Under the pieces are notes generated by a model. That model had not been told where the DNA came from. It saw nothing but the letters and a program-made list of their open reading frames with translations, and ran no database searches. A stretch of DNA of 64,000 bases, taken from assembly GCF_022539665.2 (NCBI RefSeq), contig NC_081333.1, positions 5,392,971 through 5,456,970 on the forward strand, in the 5' to 3' direction. The stretch's first letter is position 1. Every line of letters starts with the position of its first letter. Positions 23,996-37,386 of the stretch are shown piece by piece. Origin of the DNA: Daphnia carinata (lineage: Eukaryota > Arthropoda > Branchiopoda > Diplostraca > Daphniidae). The translations under genes were made by a program, and so were the position numbers.

Positions 23996-24687
23996 CCGAC
24001 AGAAGCACTTACACAGAGAAAACAATCAGGATCGACACTGTTAACACTAATTCGTAAGACGGCAGTAGCCCACAGTTAACCGAAGCACTAAATCAGTCGA
24101 GAAAAGTTTCTAACGCGAAGTTCACTAAGTGTTACACCAAACAGCACACGCACGGCACGAACAATAACCTTCACCATATACAACTCAACAATGACTGGCT
24201 GAAAGTCTGAATCGCATGCGAAAATTGGGAAGTCAAAACTACCATTATTTGCCATTTTTGTAGTCTTTCCCTAAACACTGGTGAATGGTTTCTTCTCAAA
24301 AATCCTTTTATAGAGCAACTTCCATTATTGAAACAGTTTTTTACACGGAGATAGTTTAAATATTACTGTTAGTTTGTAAATTCTGTTTCAAATAATAACT
24401 GCGAATTACATAAAAAACAACAAAAAAAATCTGGCAAACATTGGGTAACCTGACGATGCTAAACTTCGATTCAGTTGGCGAATGGCGAGTGTTAACGATA
24501 CGTCTGCGCGAGTGAAACAGCAAAAGGATACCAGGCAAGTTTACATTTACAGTACTTTATTTCGCTTAATATAACATTTTTCTTATATTTAGATATCAGA
24601 GGTCGACAGTATATACTTGTCGTATACTTGTTGTACTTATTGTTATTACGATTGATTTATTGGTAACAACATTATCTACTTTTGTAG

Positions 24688-26087
<1,400 letters not shown>

Positions 26088-26649
26088 TAGTGTAGCAGAC
26101 ATTAAATCAGCACATTGTACGTACGTTAGTCTCAGCAAATAATTCTTACAGTAATAATACTAACTTAACAATTATTATTTTTTCAATAAATTAACAGGCT
26201 AGTATGCAGCAATCCGATCAAAAACAATGTGTTATGTAATGTGTTTAATATTTTGTCATGTAATTTCCCGTGGTCTAATTTTTAATAAAATAATTTTTTT
26301 CAACGAGAGTTCAATTTTATAACGGACATTGTTACGTACTCTTTAACAAAAAGCTTTTTCATGTTGAATCCAAATCTAAATAAATATATAATAAATCCTT
26401 TTCGAAAACGATTTAAAATATGGTTTAAATTGTTTTTTTAACAACGTTTATTTAGAAAAAATAAAAAATATTTGAAACTCCTATTTGCTGTTGTAGGGAC
26501 GTCCTCAGGATCTTGTTTTGGCACCTCCACCGGGCTTCAAATTCTAATAGCCGACGGAAATCCATGGAACAACCCGATATGGCACAGGATATCTAACGGA
26601 TGTTCGGATCCCAGTCGGGCATCCGACGGCAGAGATGTGCTATGTGGGG

Positions 26650-27991
26650 CAATTGCTTGCCGTAGACAACGCATGCGTTGACAATGTCGGACTTGATCGC
26701 AAACGACCCAAAGTGGTTTTCGATGCCGTTCGTCGTGAGTAAGTATCTAGCCACTATACGTTTCGTACCGTGTCGGGGCTTTTCAAACAGTTGTTTACGT
26801 TGCACATCGTCATGTTCAACCTGGTAATTAATGTTAACAACTACAGAAAACAACCGTACGTTTTTTTTCATAAAAATTTTGTTTAGGTTTTTCCTTTCGC
26901 ATATGTTCAGATGACCAGGAAAACTCGAGCGCTTTACGACGCAGCAATCGAAATGATTATTGACATATTTGATCAATTACATCCCGATCGTTTCATAGGC
27001 TTGGATCTGGTCATGTGAGACTATGAGGCAGCAATCCGGGGGTCTCTAACTGCAGCCTTTCATGGAAGCGAAGCTGTCGGCTGTTTCTTCCACTATTCGC
27101 AGGTACTGATTTACTTGTTGCTTTTTATGTGTTTAATTTCCTACTTTGAATTCTTAGGCTATATGGAGAAGGGTGCAGAAAAATGGCCTTCAAACTGCGT
27201 ACTCCAACCATCCAACAATCGGGAAATACGTTAAGGAAATCATCGCTCTCGCTCTTTTACCAGCAAATAGGATTTTGGCAGGATACGAAGTAAGTTCCTG
27301 TATTTCTATTTAAACCCAAAACAAATAAAGAGTGAAACTTTTTGCAGGACATTCAAGAGCACTATGCACATGACATTCGCCGGGAAACTAAGGCAATCCA
27401 GGAAGCAATTAAGAAACTGAACGCCTATTTCCTCTCGTACTGGATCGGCGAGGTCTCTCCGAAAGTATTCAGCGTTTTCGGGTTAACACATCGGACCAAT
27501 AATTTTGTCGAATCATGGCACTCATGGTTAAACAAGCGCATGGGAGGTTCGCATCTCAACGTTTGGGATTTCCTGTGTAAGTAAAGAATATTCACCTAAC
27601 CTTACAATTGAATAATAATTTACTTTATTATTTATTAGCTTTCCTCAAAGAAGCCGAAAATGCGAAATTTCGTGACTATGAGGCCGAATTAGCAGATAGG
27701 CGTTCCACTAGGCCAAAACCATTGCGACAGCGGAAAAAGTACGAAATGGTTGAGAAAAAGGGACGCCGTTTCATGGAAGGGGAAATAAGCCTACGGGAAT
27801 TTCTGCAATTATCTAGGAATCTCACGGAGCCTAACGTAAATATAGAACAATATGTTATTATTCAAACACAAAAAATAACACCGGTTTATTTTCTCAGCAT
27901 GATGCCGATAGACGTGTCTGTAACTCTTCTTGCGTTGAGGAAAGACCCACGGTGTATCCAAGACGACGATTTTTGGCTGGGACTTGTGTAA
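26650..27991 (+). pseudogene. MULE transposase, catalytic and C-terminal part
   Basis: Exon pieces continue the FLYWCH gene: LLAVDNACVDNVGLDRKRP and KVVFDAVRR (26650-26745), TVSGLFKQLFTLHIVMFN (to about 26822), FPFAYVQMTRKTRALYDAAI and DYEAAIRGSLTAAF..GCFFHYSQ (about 26887-27101), IWRRVQKNGLQTAYSNHPTI (27157 on), HRTNNFVESWHSWLNKRM (27348-27578) and a basic C-terminus (27641-27991). The GC.FH and TNN.VE motifs are typical of MULE DDE transposases. Defects: the DGTF block that should carry the first catalytic Asp reads HYTF after an apparent deletion, and TGA at 27016-27018 precedes the second Asp (VM-stop-DYE). Confidence 0.8.
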
Positions 27992-28429
27992 ATCCTACTC
28001 AGATGCCTGTTGTCACTGCCAGTACAAAACTGGAAACGTCTATTTCAGCTGCACGTCGTCACTCACCTCGCGTCGGAAGACTGCCTCATCACCTGTCAGA
28101 TGATGGCGATTCACCATTAACTAGACAGAACCGCAGACTCGCCGAAATCCACAACTTCCACCATCTTTTACATCCCCCTGATTTTCTATTTCTTTTTAAA
28201 CACAGTTGTACGACAATGATTCTCTGCATATTTGTAGTAACAATTAAAGGCCGATATAATTACAATTTCTAGTACTTATTTCATAGGGGGCTATGGTTCA
28301 CAGAGGAGAGGCGGCATTTGTTGTGCTAAGGTTAGGGGGCAACAGTCGGGGGGGGGCAACTGTTATGGCAATCGTCCACCCACCACGGGGGCATTTGTCA
28401 AAGGGGGTGATCGTCGCAACACCGGTAAC

Positions 28430-28597
28430 ATCTATGGATTTAGGGGCAGGTAGACGTGTGAGTAAAATGTGTTCTAGCTGATCGAATCGCCCAGAAAATT
28501 TTTCAAAAATTCTGCTGTTAGTGCTGTCTATATCTACATTTAACGCTGTCTATTTTTGATTCTAGGTTGTTGATGGTGATGTCTTTAGGGATCTTAA
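28430..28597 (-). pseudogene. LINE ORF1, C-terminal remnant
   Basis: An open stretch reads ALNVDIDSTNSRIFEKFSGR and then FDQLEHILLTRLPAP. That is the short helical tail typically found downstream of the zinc knuckles in I-like ORF1 proteins. It is bounded on the right by the Helitron 3' end (28598) and on the left by the MULE terminal repeat. Its position directly before ORF2 in reading order supports one continuous parental LINE. Confidence 0.6.
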
Positions 28598-28969
28598 CTA
28601 GTAACTTTGGGACCGCCCAGGGCCGGGGGATAGGTGGCGCTAGCTCATTTTTTGCGGCTAAAAAAACGGAAGGTACTGGCACGACATATGTGAAATTTTT
28701 TTTAAATTCAGCTTTGCACCAATACATTTCGGCTCAGAACTGGGTCTAATGGTATAATAAGGCTCAAGGGCTAATGCTATAAATGATTAATTTATATTTC
28801 TCATCGCTTTGTGTAATAATAAGAAAGCATTTCACGGTTGAGCGCGGTCGGCAACTGCCCCCTAGGCCATGCCCGTGCACCTTTTTGGCCCGTAGGCCGA
28901 GGCGGAAGTTAGTTCCTCGCTTATATCATGACGTTAAATGTTGTCTGATGACAACTTTAAGAAAGAGCT

Positions 28970-29669
28970 TCTTTGAACACGATGTTTTGTGTAAAAACTC
29001 TTTCGTCTTTCAGCATTTTCCCTTGCTTTAGTCCTACCGTCCATAGGACCTTTACTCCTTGGCGTGAGGTAGCGCGGGAAAATGCTACGTATAATTGTCC
29101 GTTGCTAAAGACTGGTCCAGAAGATGGATACCAACCTTATCGAACGTCTGTCCTTGTGACTTGTTGATGGTAATTGCGAAAGCAAAAAGCACAGGAAATT
29201 GGTTCCTGATCAGCTTGAAGGGAAGATCACAGTCACTCGGTGACATATTCATTCTTGGGATGAAGAATCGTGGCCTTCATTTTTCCCTGCTGCTATTGTT
29301 GCATGAATGAGGTTGTCCGTAAGACTTTTGATGATCAAGCGTGTTCCATTGCAGAGCCCTTGACGCGAGTCGATGTTCTTAAGAAGGATTATGATGGCAC
29401 CCTATTTCAGTTCCAAAATGTGCAGTGGTATCCCTGACACCTTTAGGGTGTCAAGAAACTCGTCGGTCGGGAAGTTTGCAGTTTCCTCTGGGTCTTCCGA
29501 TTCAATGGAGTTCATGCTGGCATACCTCCGTCGCTGGCCTGGCATCTGTCTGATGATGTAATTGTTGATCTTCAAGCAGTCATCATTTTTTGGACACAAA
29601 ATAGCCCGAGTGCTAATTTGTTCTTACAATTCCGGATGCAGTAGATTTTCGGGATCACCAAAAACATGA
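28970..29669 (-). pseudogene. Helitron helicase, C-terminal part
   Basis: Reading on from the foldback insertion the frame has VFGDPENLLHPEL, then CPKNDDCLKINNYIIRQMPG, LCNGTRLIIKSLTDNLIHAT, LPFKLIRNQFPVLFAFAITI, NKSQGQTFDKVGIHL and QLYVAFSRAT. These are the superfamily 1 helicase motifs IV-VI of Pif1-like Helitron helicases. TAA after HPEL and several frameshifts downstream of IHAT break it. Joining across the 10-bp target duplication restores the frame GHSEESLVNHVFGDP with the part at 34107. Confidence 0.85.
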
Positions 29670-29679
29670 TTAACAAGTG

Positions 29680-32600
29680 GAGGTCGGAGAAAAAGGCCCA
29701 GACGAAAAAGGCCCAGACGAAAAAGGCCCGCAAAAAAGGCCCAGACGAAAAAGGCCCAGACGAAAAAGGCCCACTTTTTTCCAAATTTAAAAGTGGGCCT
29801 TTTTCTCCATTGGACTGGGCCTTTTTCTCTGTTTAATTTCCATGTTCCTACAAACTTTATATTTGTTTCCAAAATATATTTCCAACCTCCTATTCCGTGG
29901 AAAGTGGAATGTGCATAGGTTGCTGAAACCGTTACCTTCTATAAGGTTTGCCGAGATCAAACAATGTTAGCGTATGTACGCTAGTTAACCTTTGATTATT
30001 TATTCGTTAGCAATCTGATTTCGGATTATGTTAGTATTTATATATTGCTTATATCCCATTTAATAAAGTTCATTTTTCACAATTTTGGTTTATTGAACTA
30101 CTATCGCTTTTTTAAATATAATACAAGAAATAAATGTTTTTCGCACTTAGCCTTGTTCTGTCCACCCTCTTTCATTATTCCCCCAACCCCCAGTCCATCT
30201 CCCTTATAACTTCTTTTTGTCGATACTTATGACATAGGTAAAGACCACTGATTCGTTGTTAATACCGAAACTGAATGAGTTCCGCGGGGCTTTTGTGGTT
30301 GCTGGGGAAAAAGATATGTTAACACGAAGACCTGTTTATTATTATTAACATTTTATAAATAATCTTTATAGGAATAATGTAACAAACTTAAACTATCATC
30401 TGAGGCAAGGACAAAAGAAAGAATATTGTAATTCAAAATTGATTCTCATACCTTTTATTTCCTTATCAGATTTTCAATTCTTTTCACAATTACAAAGAGC
30501 CAAATAAATATATTAAAATCATAACCTACTGCTATAACTATGCCAGGCGGTGACTGCCAACTGTTATCTTGGAGCGCTTTTCACCAAAGCAATAAATAGT
30601 TGGAGCAAAACTGGAATATTCAATTTGCGTAGGAACGTCTATAAGTCAAATTTATAAAGTTAATGCGTGGCTTTTGTTAAACAGCAATCTTTTGTTAAAG
30701 AATAACCTCACCTTTAGCCCGAGAGAACCATCTACGTCTCTGGTAAGAACTCGCGTTTTTCCAGCAATGATAAATGATTTTTTACGTTCTTCGTGTCTTG
30801 TTTTCCCCTTATGGACATTTTCAAGCGGCTTTTGGTTACCTTATTCACATCACATACTACAGTGAAATATAAGGAAGCTTTGCACTTGACGTTAACAAAG
30901 CTACTAACAATTACAAACCAATTTAGTTTATTTTCTACCATGAAGGGCTTTTTTTATGTCTTTATTAGTGGAGACACTAATAAACCTTTTACAATGAATC
31001 TACGATTTTTTTTCTTCAAAATTTCCAAGATCATGAAGCATGCCACTGTATTTTTTATAAAAATTTATTACGACATGGCTTGCACATGAAAGAACATGAG
31101 TTTAGCTCATCAATGAGTCGGTATCAGTACTTCATACGATAAATTTTCCTTTTTTTGATTTGGTTTAATCACTTTATGTTCTTTCTTTTCAGTTTTCTTT
31201 TTCTTTATGTTGGCTTTTTTCTTTTTCTGTTGTCATTCTTTTCTCTTTACCTTTTCTTCGATGCGATCAGCCCAATTGTTTTTACTTTCTGATCTGTTTG
31301 TATCTCGTTTCTTTATTTATTTGTCAAGCAATTCCACAAAGTCTTCTACCTATTGCAATACAGATAGGTTAAAAGTTTTGATGATCTTACAAATGTGTTT
31401 GTCAAATTGATAGTTTACTTGAAAACCTTCAGCTATTTGCAGATCACCATTTCATGCCTGTTTCTCTTAGTTTTTTTTTTCATTTTAATCGTTGCCACTT
31501 ATGGATCTAAATTGGTCTTTTTCAGAATGGGTGAGGGATTTAATAGTTCTCCAAAATCAAATTTGTTGAAAACTGAATTTGAAATTTTTAAAAAAATGTA
31601 ATTCTTGTATTACAAATTCAACAAAATTTAGTTACTTTTTTATTGTTCATGGTTTCCATCTGCTTATACTGCCCTCAAGTGGAGGCGTCCTGAAGCTGGA
31701 TTTGGCTCGAAAATGTCGTTCTCTAAAGAAAATAACAAAAAGCTAGGTTCAGATAGTGTGATTTATGGAGTGATCAGTGATAATGTTGAGAGATCAAGGT
31801 AAATAATAATAAAGTTTAAAGGTTATAATATGAGAGGCAGTTTTTGTAAATAGAAAAAGAGAAAACAAGAACTTGAAAGTGACGTCTAAACAAAATTTGT
31901 AGGAAATGAGGACCCGAAAAATCAAGAGCCTTATAAAACGCGAGGGTCCATTGACATCGTCGCTCTTAAAAAGCAACTCACTCCTGAAGACTTTTTCATT
32001 TCTAGCTTATTGACCAACATTCCAACTGAAAGTGTATCTACAGTTGACGATCTCAATAGCAATAAGGTTGGTGTTGAACAAGAAGAATGTCTAGCAGCTA
32101 ACACCTCACACTTAACAGGTATGTGTTGATCTTTACGTTAAAGGAAGACGGGCCAGCTTATTCCATCTATTTTCAGGGAAAAGGCTGGATTTGTCTGATA
32201 GGACAATGAAATCCAAACTTAAAAGGAGTTAGAAAAATTGCAGAAGAAGAAATTAAAAAAGAAAAATAACAAGAAGTGGTCCTGAATTGCCAAACTTGCA
32301 CAAGCCACCGAGGCAGCATCAGTGTCATCAACTTCTGATCCCACAGAGTTTGTCAAAACAGGTATTCCTGAACGAAGACCAACAGGTACACCGCTAACAC
32401 AAAATTTCAACAGTGAAGGCTGCCTACTATTCAGCAAATTTGATTTTGGAAAACTATCTAATTCCTCACCCATTCTGAATAAGACCACTTTAGATCCAGA
32501 AGTGGCAACGATTAAAATGAAAGAAAATAAAACTTAAACCAAAAATGAAAATCTTGGTAGGCCAAGCTGAAGTTGAAAATGCAAGAAGTATTGAAGAGAA

Positions 32601-34096
32601 ACAGGCATGAAATGGTGCTCTGCAAATAGCTGAAGGTTTTCAGGTAAACTTTTAATTTGACAAAAATATTTGTAAGATCTTGAAAACTTTTAACCTTTCT
32701 GTATCGCAATAGGTAAAAGACTATGTGGAATTGCTTGCCAAACCAATTAATGAACGAGATCAAATCAAATCAGAGAGTAACAAAAATTGCGCTGAACGAA
32801 TCGAAGAAAAGGAAAAGAGAAGGGAATAACAACAGAAAAGGAGAAAAGCCACCATTAAGGAAAAGAAAACTGAAAAGAAAGAACATAAAGTGAATAAACT
32901 AAAGAAAAAAGGCAAATTTATCGCATGAAAGACTGATACTGACTGATTGATCAGCTAAACTTGTGTTCTTTCATGTGCAGCCATGTCGTGATAGTTTTTT
33001 AGAAAAATACACTGATATGCCTTCCATGATCGTGGAAAATTTGAAGAAAAAAAATCTTAGATTCAATTTAAAAGGTTTAGTGTCTTCATTAATAAGAGAC
33101 TCTCAAAAAAAAATCCGTCGTAGTAGAAAATTGATTTGTCATTATTAGTAGCTTTGCTAACGTAAAGTGTAAAGCTTCCTTATATCTCAATGTAGTATGT
33201 GATGTGTAATTAGGTAATCAATAGCTGCTTGAAAATGTACAAAAGGTGAAAACAGGACACGAAGAACGAACAAAATCATTTATAGCAGTAGGTTATGATT
33301 TTAATATATTTATTGGGCTCTTTGTAATTGTTAAAAGAATTGAAAATGTATAAAGAATAAATGGTATTAGAATCAATATTGAATTACAATAGTCTTTGTT
33401 TTGGTCCTTGCCTCAGACGATAGTTTAAGTTTGTACTATTATTCCTATAAACATTATTTATCAAATGTTAATAATAATAAACTAGTCTTCGTGGTAACAT
33501 ATTTTTGTTCCCAGCAACCACAAAAGCCCCGCGGAACTCATTCAGTTTCCGTATTCACAACGAATCAGTGGTCTTTACCTATGGCATAAGCATCGACAAA
33601 GGGAAGGGATAAGGGAAATTGACTGGGGGTTGGGGGGAATGATCAAAGATGGTGGACAGAACAAGGCTAAGTGCGGAAAACATGTATTTCTTCTATTATA
33701 TTTAAAGAACCGATAGTTGTTCAATAAACAAAAATTGTGAAAAATGAACCTTATGTAACGGGATATTAGCAATAGATAAATACTAACATAATCCGAAATT
33801 AGATTACAACCGAATAAATAATCAAAGATTAACTAGCGTACAAACGCTAACATAGTTTGATCTCTGCAAACCTTATAGAAAATCACGGTTTCAGCAACCT
33901 TTGTACATTCCAAATTCCACGGAATAGGAGGTGGGAAATACAATTTTCGAAACAAATATAAAGTTTGTAGGAACATGGAAATTGAGCGGAGAAAAAGGCC
34001 CAGTCCAATGGAGAAAAAGGCCCACTTTTGAATTTGGAAAAAAGTGGGCCTTTTTCGTATGGGCCTTTTTCGTCTGGGCCTTTTTCTCCGCCAATC
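29680..34096. mobile_element. Foldback-type element, 4.4-kb near-palindrome
   Basis: The exact 10-bp direct repeat TTAACAAGTG flanks the element (29670-29679 and 34097-34106), a length within the Mutator/foldback range. The ends begin GA..CGGAGAAAAAGGCCC followed by tandem copies of the 15-bp unit GAAAAAGGCCCAGAC. The two arms are inverted repeats of roughly 1.7-1.9 kb: 29680 to about 31620 and about 32400 to 34096. Matching landmarks include the AAAGCCCCGCGGAACTCATT block and the poly-purine inner sections. Only the central 0.8 kb is single-copy. No transposase was recognised. It is inserted in the Helitron helicase. Confidence 0.85.
31713..32930 (+). pseudogene. Unidentified multi-exon gene remnant in the foldback element
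   Basis: ATG at 31713 opens MSFSKENNKKLGSDSVIYGV with a GT donor at 31799. The next exon (31903-32118) reads NEDPKNQEPYKTRGSIDIVA, then LKKQLTPEDFFISSLLTNIP. A further exon from 32177 gives KRLDLSDRTMKSKLKRS before a stop. Downstream, frames near 32322-32537 and 32712-32930 (VKDYVELLAKPINERDQIK then Lys/Glu-rich) look like decayed continuation, with a retained intron at about 32644-32712. Part of this tail is mirrored in the left arm. The phase between the first two exons is off by one. The DRTMKSKLKR stretch is faintly like the coiled part of THAP-type transposase proteins. I do not recognise the family. Confidence 0.45.
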
Positions 34097-34106
34097 TTAA
34101 CAAGTG

Positions 34107-37096
34107 ACTCTTCTGAATGGCCATCAAGAAGGAAGTCCTGTGGTATCTCTATCCTATCCGGTCCTAGGCTTGCCGTTCTTAAATGAGTTGAATTTCCAAG
34201 TTGAATGAGCCAATTAGCGAATTTGAGACTGTCGGCCGAGGTTCGCATATTTCGAGTCAGACGAAGCTTGAAAATATCATTCCATGTCCTGCTGCTTTTA
34301 ATGGTCGATTCAACAATTTTCACCCTGTTACCGTGTTTAATGACGAAGGCACTGACGAAAATCTCCTCCCAACAACAGCACCTTACCACCAAAAGCGACT
34401 GACTTTTTCGTAACTTTTTGAAAAAGTTTATCGATAGCGTCTAACGCATGCACGGTCATCATAGTGACCTTGTCAATGATGATAAGGCTGGCTTTCCTGA
34501 TGTTGTTTGCTTCAACATGGTGCTCTTCTATTTTTGACGTTGTTGTTTCCGTTATTGCAGGATAGATTTTGAATCGAAAATGGTCCATTACTCAATAAAA
34601 TCGAAGCGATTCCAGTAGAAGCGACAGCAATCACCGATTTTCCTTGTCCTTCAAGCACATTAATGAGCGTGTTGTAGAGGAAAGTTTTCCAGTTCCACCA
34701 GGTCCATCCAAAAAGAACTGATTGTTCACAGATGAATGACCGTGATCACTCACTCGGTCGAAAATCGCTTGTTGTTCCGTGTTCAGCTGGACAACCATTA
34801 TTTCTCCTCTTCCTCTCTTCTGAGCACGCACTTCATCCGAGCCTTCATCTTCTTTCTCTTCAATCAGCTGGTGGATTATTTGAAAATCAGGGACTGCCAA
34901 TTGAAATTTTTCAAGATTGTGACCACTCTGCCTTAACATATCTTGAATACATTTGTGCGCAAGGTTTTCCGCAATTTCATCTTCATGGCCTCGTCTAGTG
35001 AAGTCTTCCATGAGATGTTGCAGGTTGTTGTTGAACAGTAATTGAGCGTTGGTCGGGGAGCAATCAACGCAAATGTTTACAAACAATTGCCTTGATTGGA
35101 TGGGCATTTGAAATTCAACTGCTTCCGCCATTACTCGTTCCCAAACGCTATCATCAGCCAGCAGGTTTCTTGCTATGGCAGCTTCTTTGAATGTTGGATG
35201 CAGTATCCCGTCGAAAATCCTCAAAAATTCGAATATGGTTGCACCAAGGACGTTGGTAAGAAGCAAACGAAGACTGTGCCTTTCGATTTGCTTGACGGAA
35301 ACAGAATAAATGCGTCCAATAACGTTGATCCTCTTTTTTCTCGATCTCCATTTTCTTGCGGTCTTGTCAAACCAAAAATGATGAGGAATTTTGCGATAGA
35401 AGTAATATCTAGCTGGCGGATGAGTAGAATTTAATTTAAACCAAGCAGTAAACGTAGTTAATTGTGAGGCAGAACGGATGGTAGCCTGTACTTCCAATCC
35501 CGGATGAAAAAAAAACGATTGTTCTTGAGGAAGATGAATAGCCAGACGAATAACAGCGTATGAACGGATACTTAAAAATCCTCCAAGTGGCTTCAGGGGC
35601 ACTGACATATCTTGTGTCCAAGAACGTTGTTATTTCATCCCATAAAATACGTTCTTGACCTTCTTGATTTTCTCCTCTGTTTTTCTGTATATTTGCGCAG
35701 TAATGTTCTTTGTATATGTAGCCTACTTGAAAATATACTTGATGCTGGTTTTGGAAGCGCAAAACTCCAGATTAATGTGCGAGTTGAGTTTCAGTGAAAG
35801 GTAAGGGTTGTAGGGGACGACCCAGCTGTTATGCACTCGGTGACTGCTGCTGTTGATGTTGAACGAGTGGCTGGGACCGTTATTTCTCCTTCGATAAGTG
35901 AGATATCCATTTCCGTTGATCACAGTTGATTCCGCAAATGGTTTTGGAAAAGATTTTGTGCATACATCACCATCCATGCAAGGAGAATTGCGATTAACTA
36001 CTTTTCCGCATGGGCCGTGAATCTTGTTGCTAATTACGATCTGTTGAAGTATCAGGTTCTCATCTGGATCCGGAATTTCAGCACATATCGTCTTGTCTAT
36101 ATCTTCTCCAGTTGTTGGGACGTCATTCTCATCTACCCACATGAGTAGATGGACATGAGGAAGGCCACGCTTTCGGAATTCGATGACATGAATCCTCGCA
36201 ACAATAATCCCCAAAATTTGACGTTCTTGAATGTCCTATATTAATTCTTTCAGTTTAAGATGATAAACTCTTGAAACAATATCGGGCCTATTCGATGGAA
36301 TTTGGTAAGCTTCAATGTTTTCTGTGATCTCTGGCCATTACGGGTTGCAGGTAAAAGTAAGGAAAAAGGTGGGCTTTCCCAATTTTCCGCAAATAGCCGT
36401 CGCGTCTTGGTACCCCTGTTTCATGGCCCTTGGACTTCCAATGAAAGATGATGGTAAAATGACCGATGTCCCGACTGCCATGTTCTCTTTTTCCGCTCGG
36501 GTATTCAAATAATCCATAAGTCCATTGTACTGCGCGACGTGTAGATCTGCCTGATGTGTCTGAAGATACTTAACTCGGTTGGCTTCAACTTTATCGTACG
36601 AATCAACTATCCACTGCTGGGTGAGAGGACCTCCGTATAAAGCTGCATTGAAGCATCCACGAATCGACATTCTACTGCTATAGAACTCGCATTGTGTAAT
36701 TCTTGACCGACGACCAACTCTTTTCAATACAGGTGTATCAGGGTCTATATCAAGGGTATCTTCCGGTTCCAGTTCCGGTTCTACAACGTCTGGTACAGGA
36801 TTTTCTGGAGTGTTACATAGACCTTGAGCTTCACGATCCATCATATCATCTTCCTCTCCGCAATTGCCTTCATTGTTTTGGTTGTTAATTGAAATAGCTG
36901 GATTGGTGTGAATCATGTTTTGATCCCACCCATTGTCTCTAATAGGAAAGAGTAATGGATAGGTCATGGGATCGCATATTGGTTTTTGAGTGTCGATTTG
37001 GATGAATCGATTCCCTCTTCATGCAATCAAGAGATGGCCGCGTATATCTCTATTTTCGGGCAGAGCCCCATCAATGCTTTTGAAAACCACTGCTAT
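34107..37096 (-). pseudogene. Helitron Rep/helicase: N domain, HUH Rep and helicase motifs I-II
   Basis: On the minus strand from 37096: DGALPENRDIRGHLLIA, then NRFIQIDTQKPICDPMTYPL, YNGLMDYLNTRAEKENMAVG and FIGSPRAMKQGYQDATAICG of the Helitron-like N domain. The Rep HUH motif FRKRGLPHVHLLMW follows near 36170. The helicase part begins near 34850 with QLNTEQQAIFDRV, Walker A FFLDGPGGTGK (near 34695), and a Walker B block LIIIDKVTMM (near 34480) in which the usual Glu is Lys. Stops and frameshifts (for example after LLIA, TAG at LKELI, and around 34630) show that it is dead. HUH Rep nicks and religates single-stranded DNA during rolling-circle transposition, and the helicase unwinds it. Confidence 0.85.
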
Positions 37097-37382
37097 TGTT
37101 GCGGTTGGGCCGCATTAAGTTACAACAATGGCCGCAAGATGGATCCCTGGTACCTCGCCGGCCTGTCAAGCCTGACAGGGCAGTCGAGTCGGCGCCGGAG
37201 ATCACGACGGTGGAAAAGGGAGCCCTACTTTTGGTCCGGTTGGCTACCCCTCATGTGCTAGCTCTGTGTAACCCCTAAGTGTTCCCTAAGTGTTAGCCCA
37301 ACTGACATACAGCGTGAGAAACGGTAGTATTGGCCATTTTTGGTTCGCGTTGTGGGTCGCACACCGCTCGGCCCCCACAACA
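37097..37382. mobile_element. Solo LTR (286 bp) inserted in the Helitron
   Basis: The insert starts TGTTGCGG and ends CACAACA, the TG...CA palindromic ends of an LTR. It is flanked by CTAT on both sides (37093-37096 and 37383-37386). Removing it with one CTAT restores the Helitron frame (GEEIAVVFKSIDG on the minus strand). There is no internal retroelement sequence, so this is most likely the product of recombination between two LTRs. It is not the same sequence as the 217-bp LTRs at 46444 and 53235. Orientation was not determined. Confidence 0.8.
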
Positions 37383-37386
37383 CTAT

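Noticed and set aside
29690-29780. Short tandem units read as a CRISPR array
   Set aside because: Units are contiguous without spacers, are mirrored at the other end of the element and belong to a eukaryotic foldback transposon.
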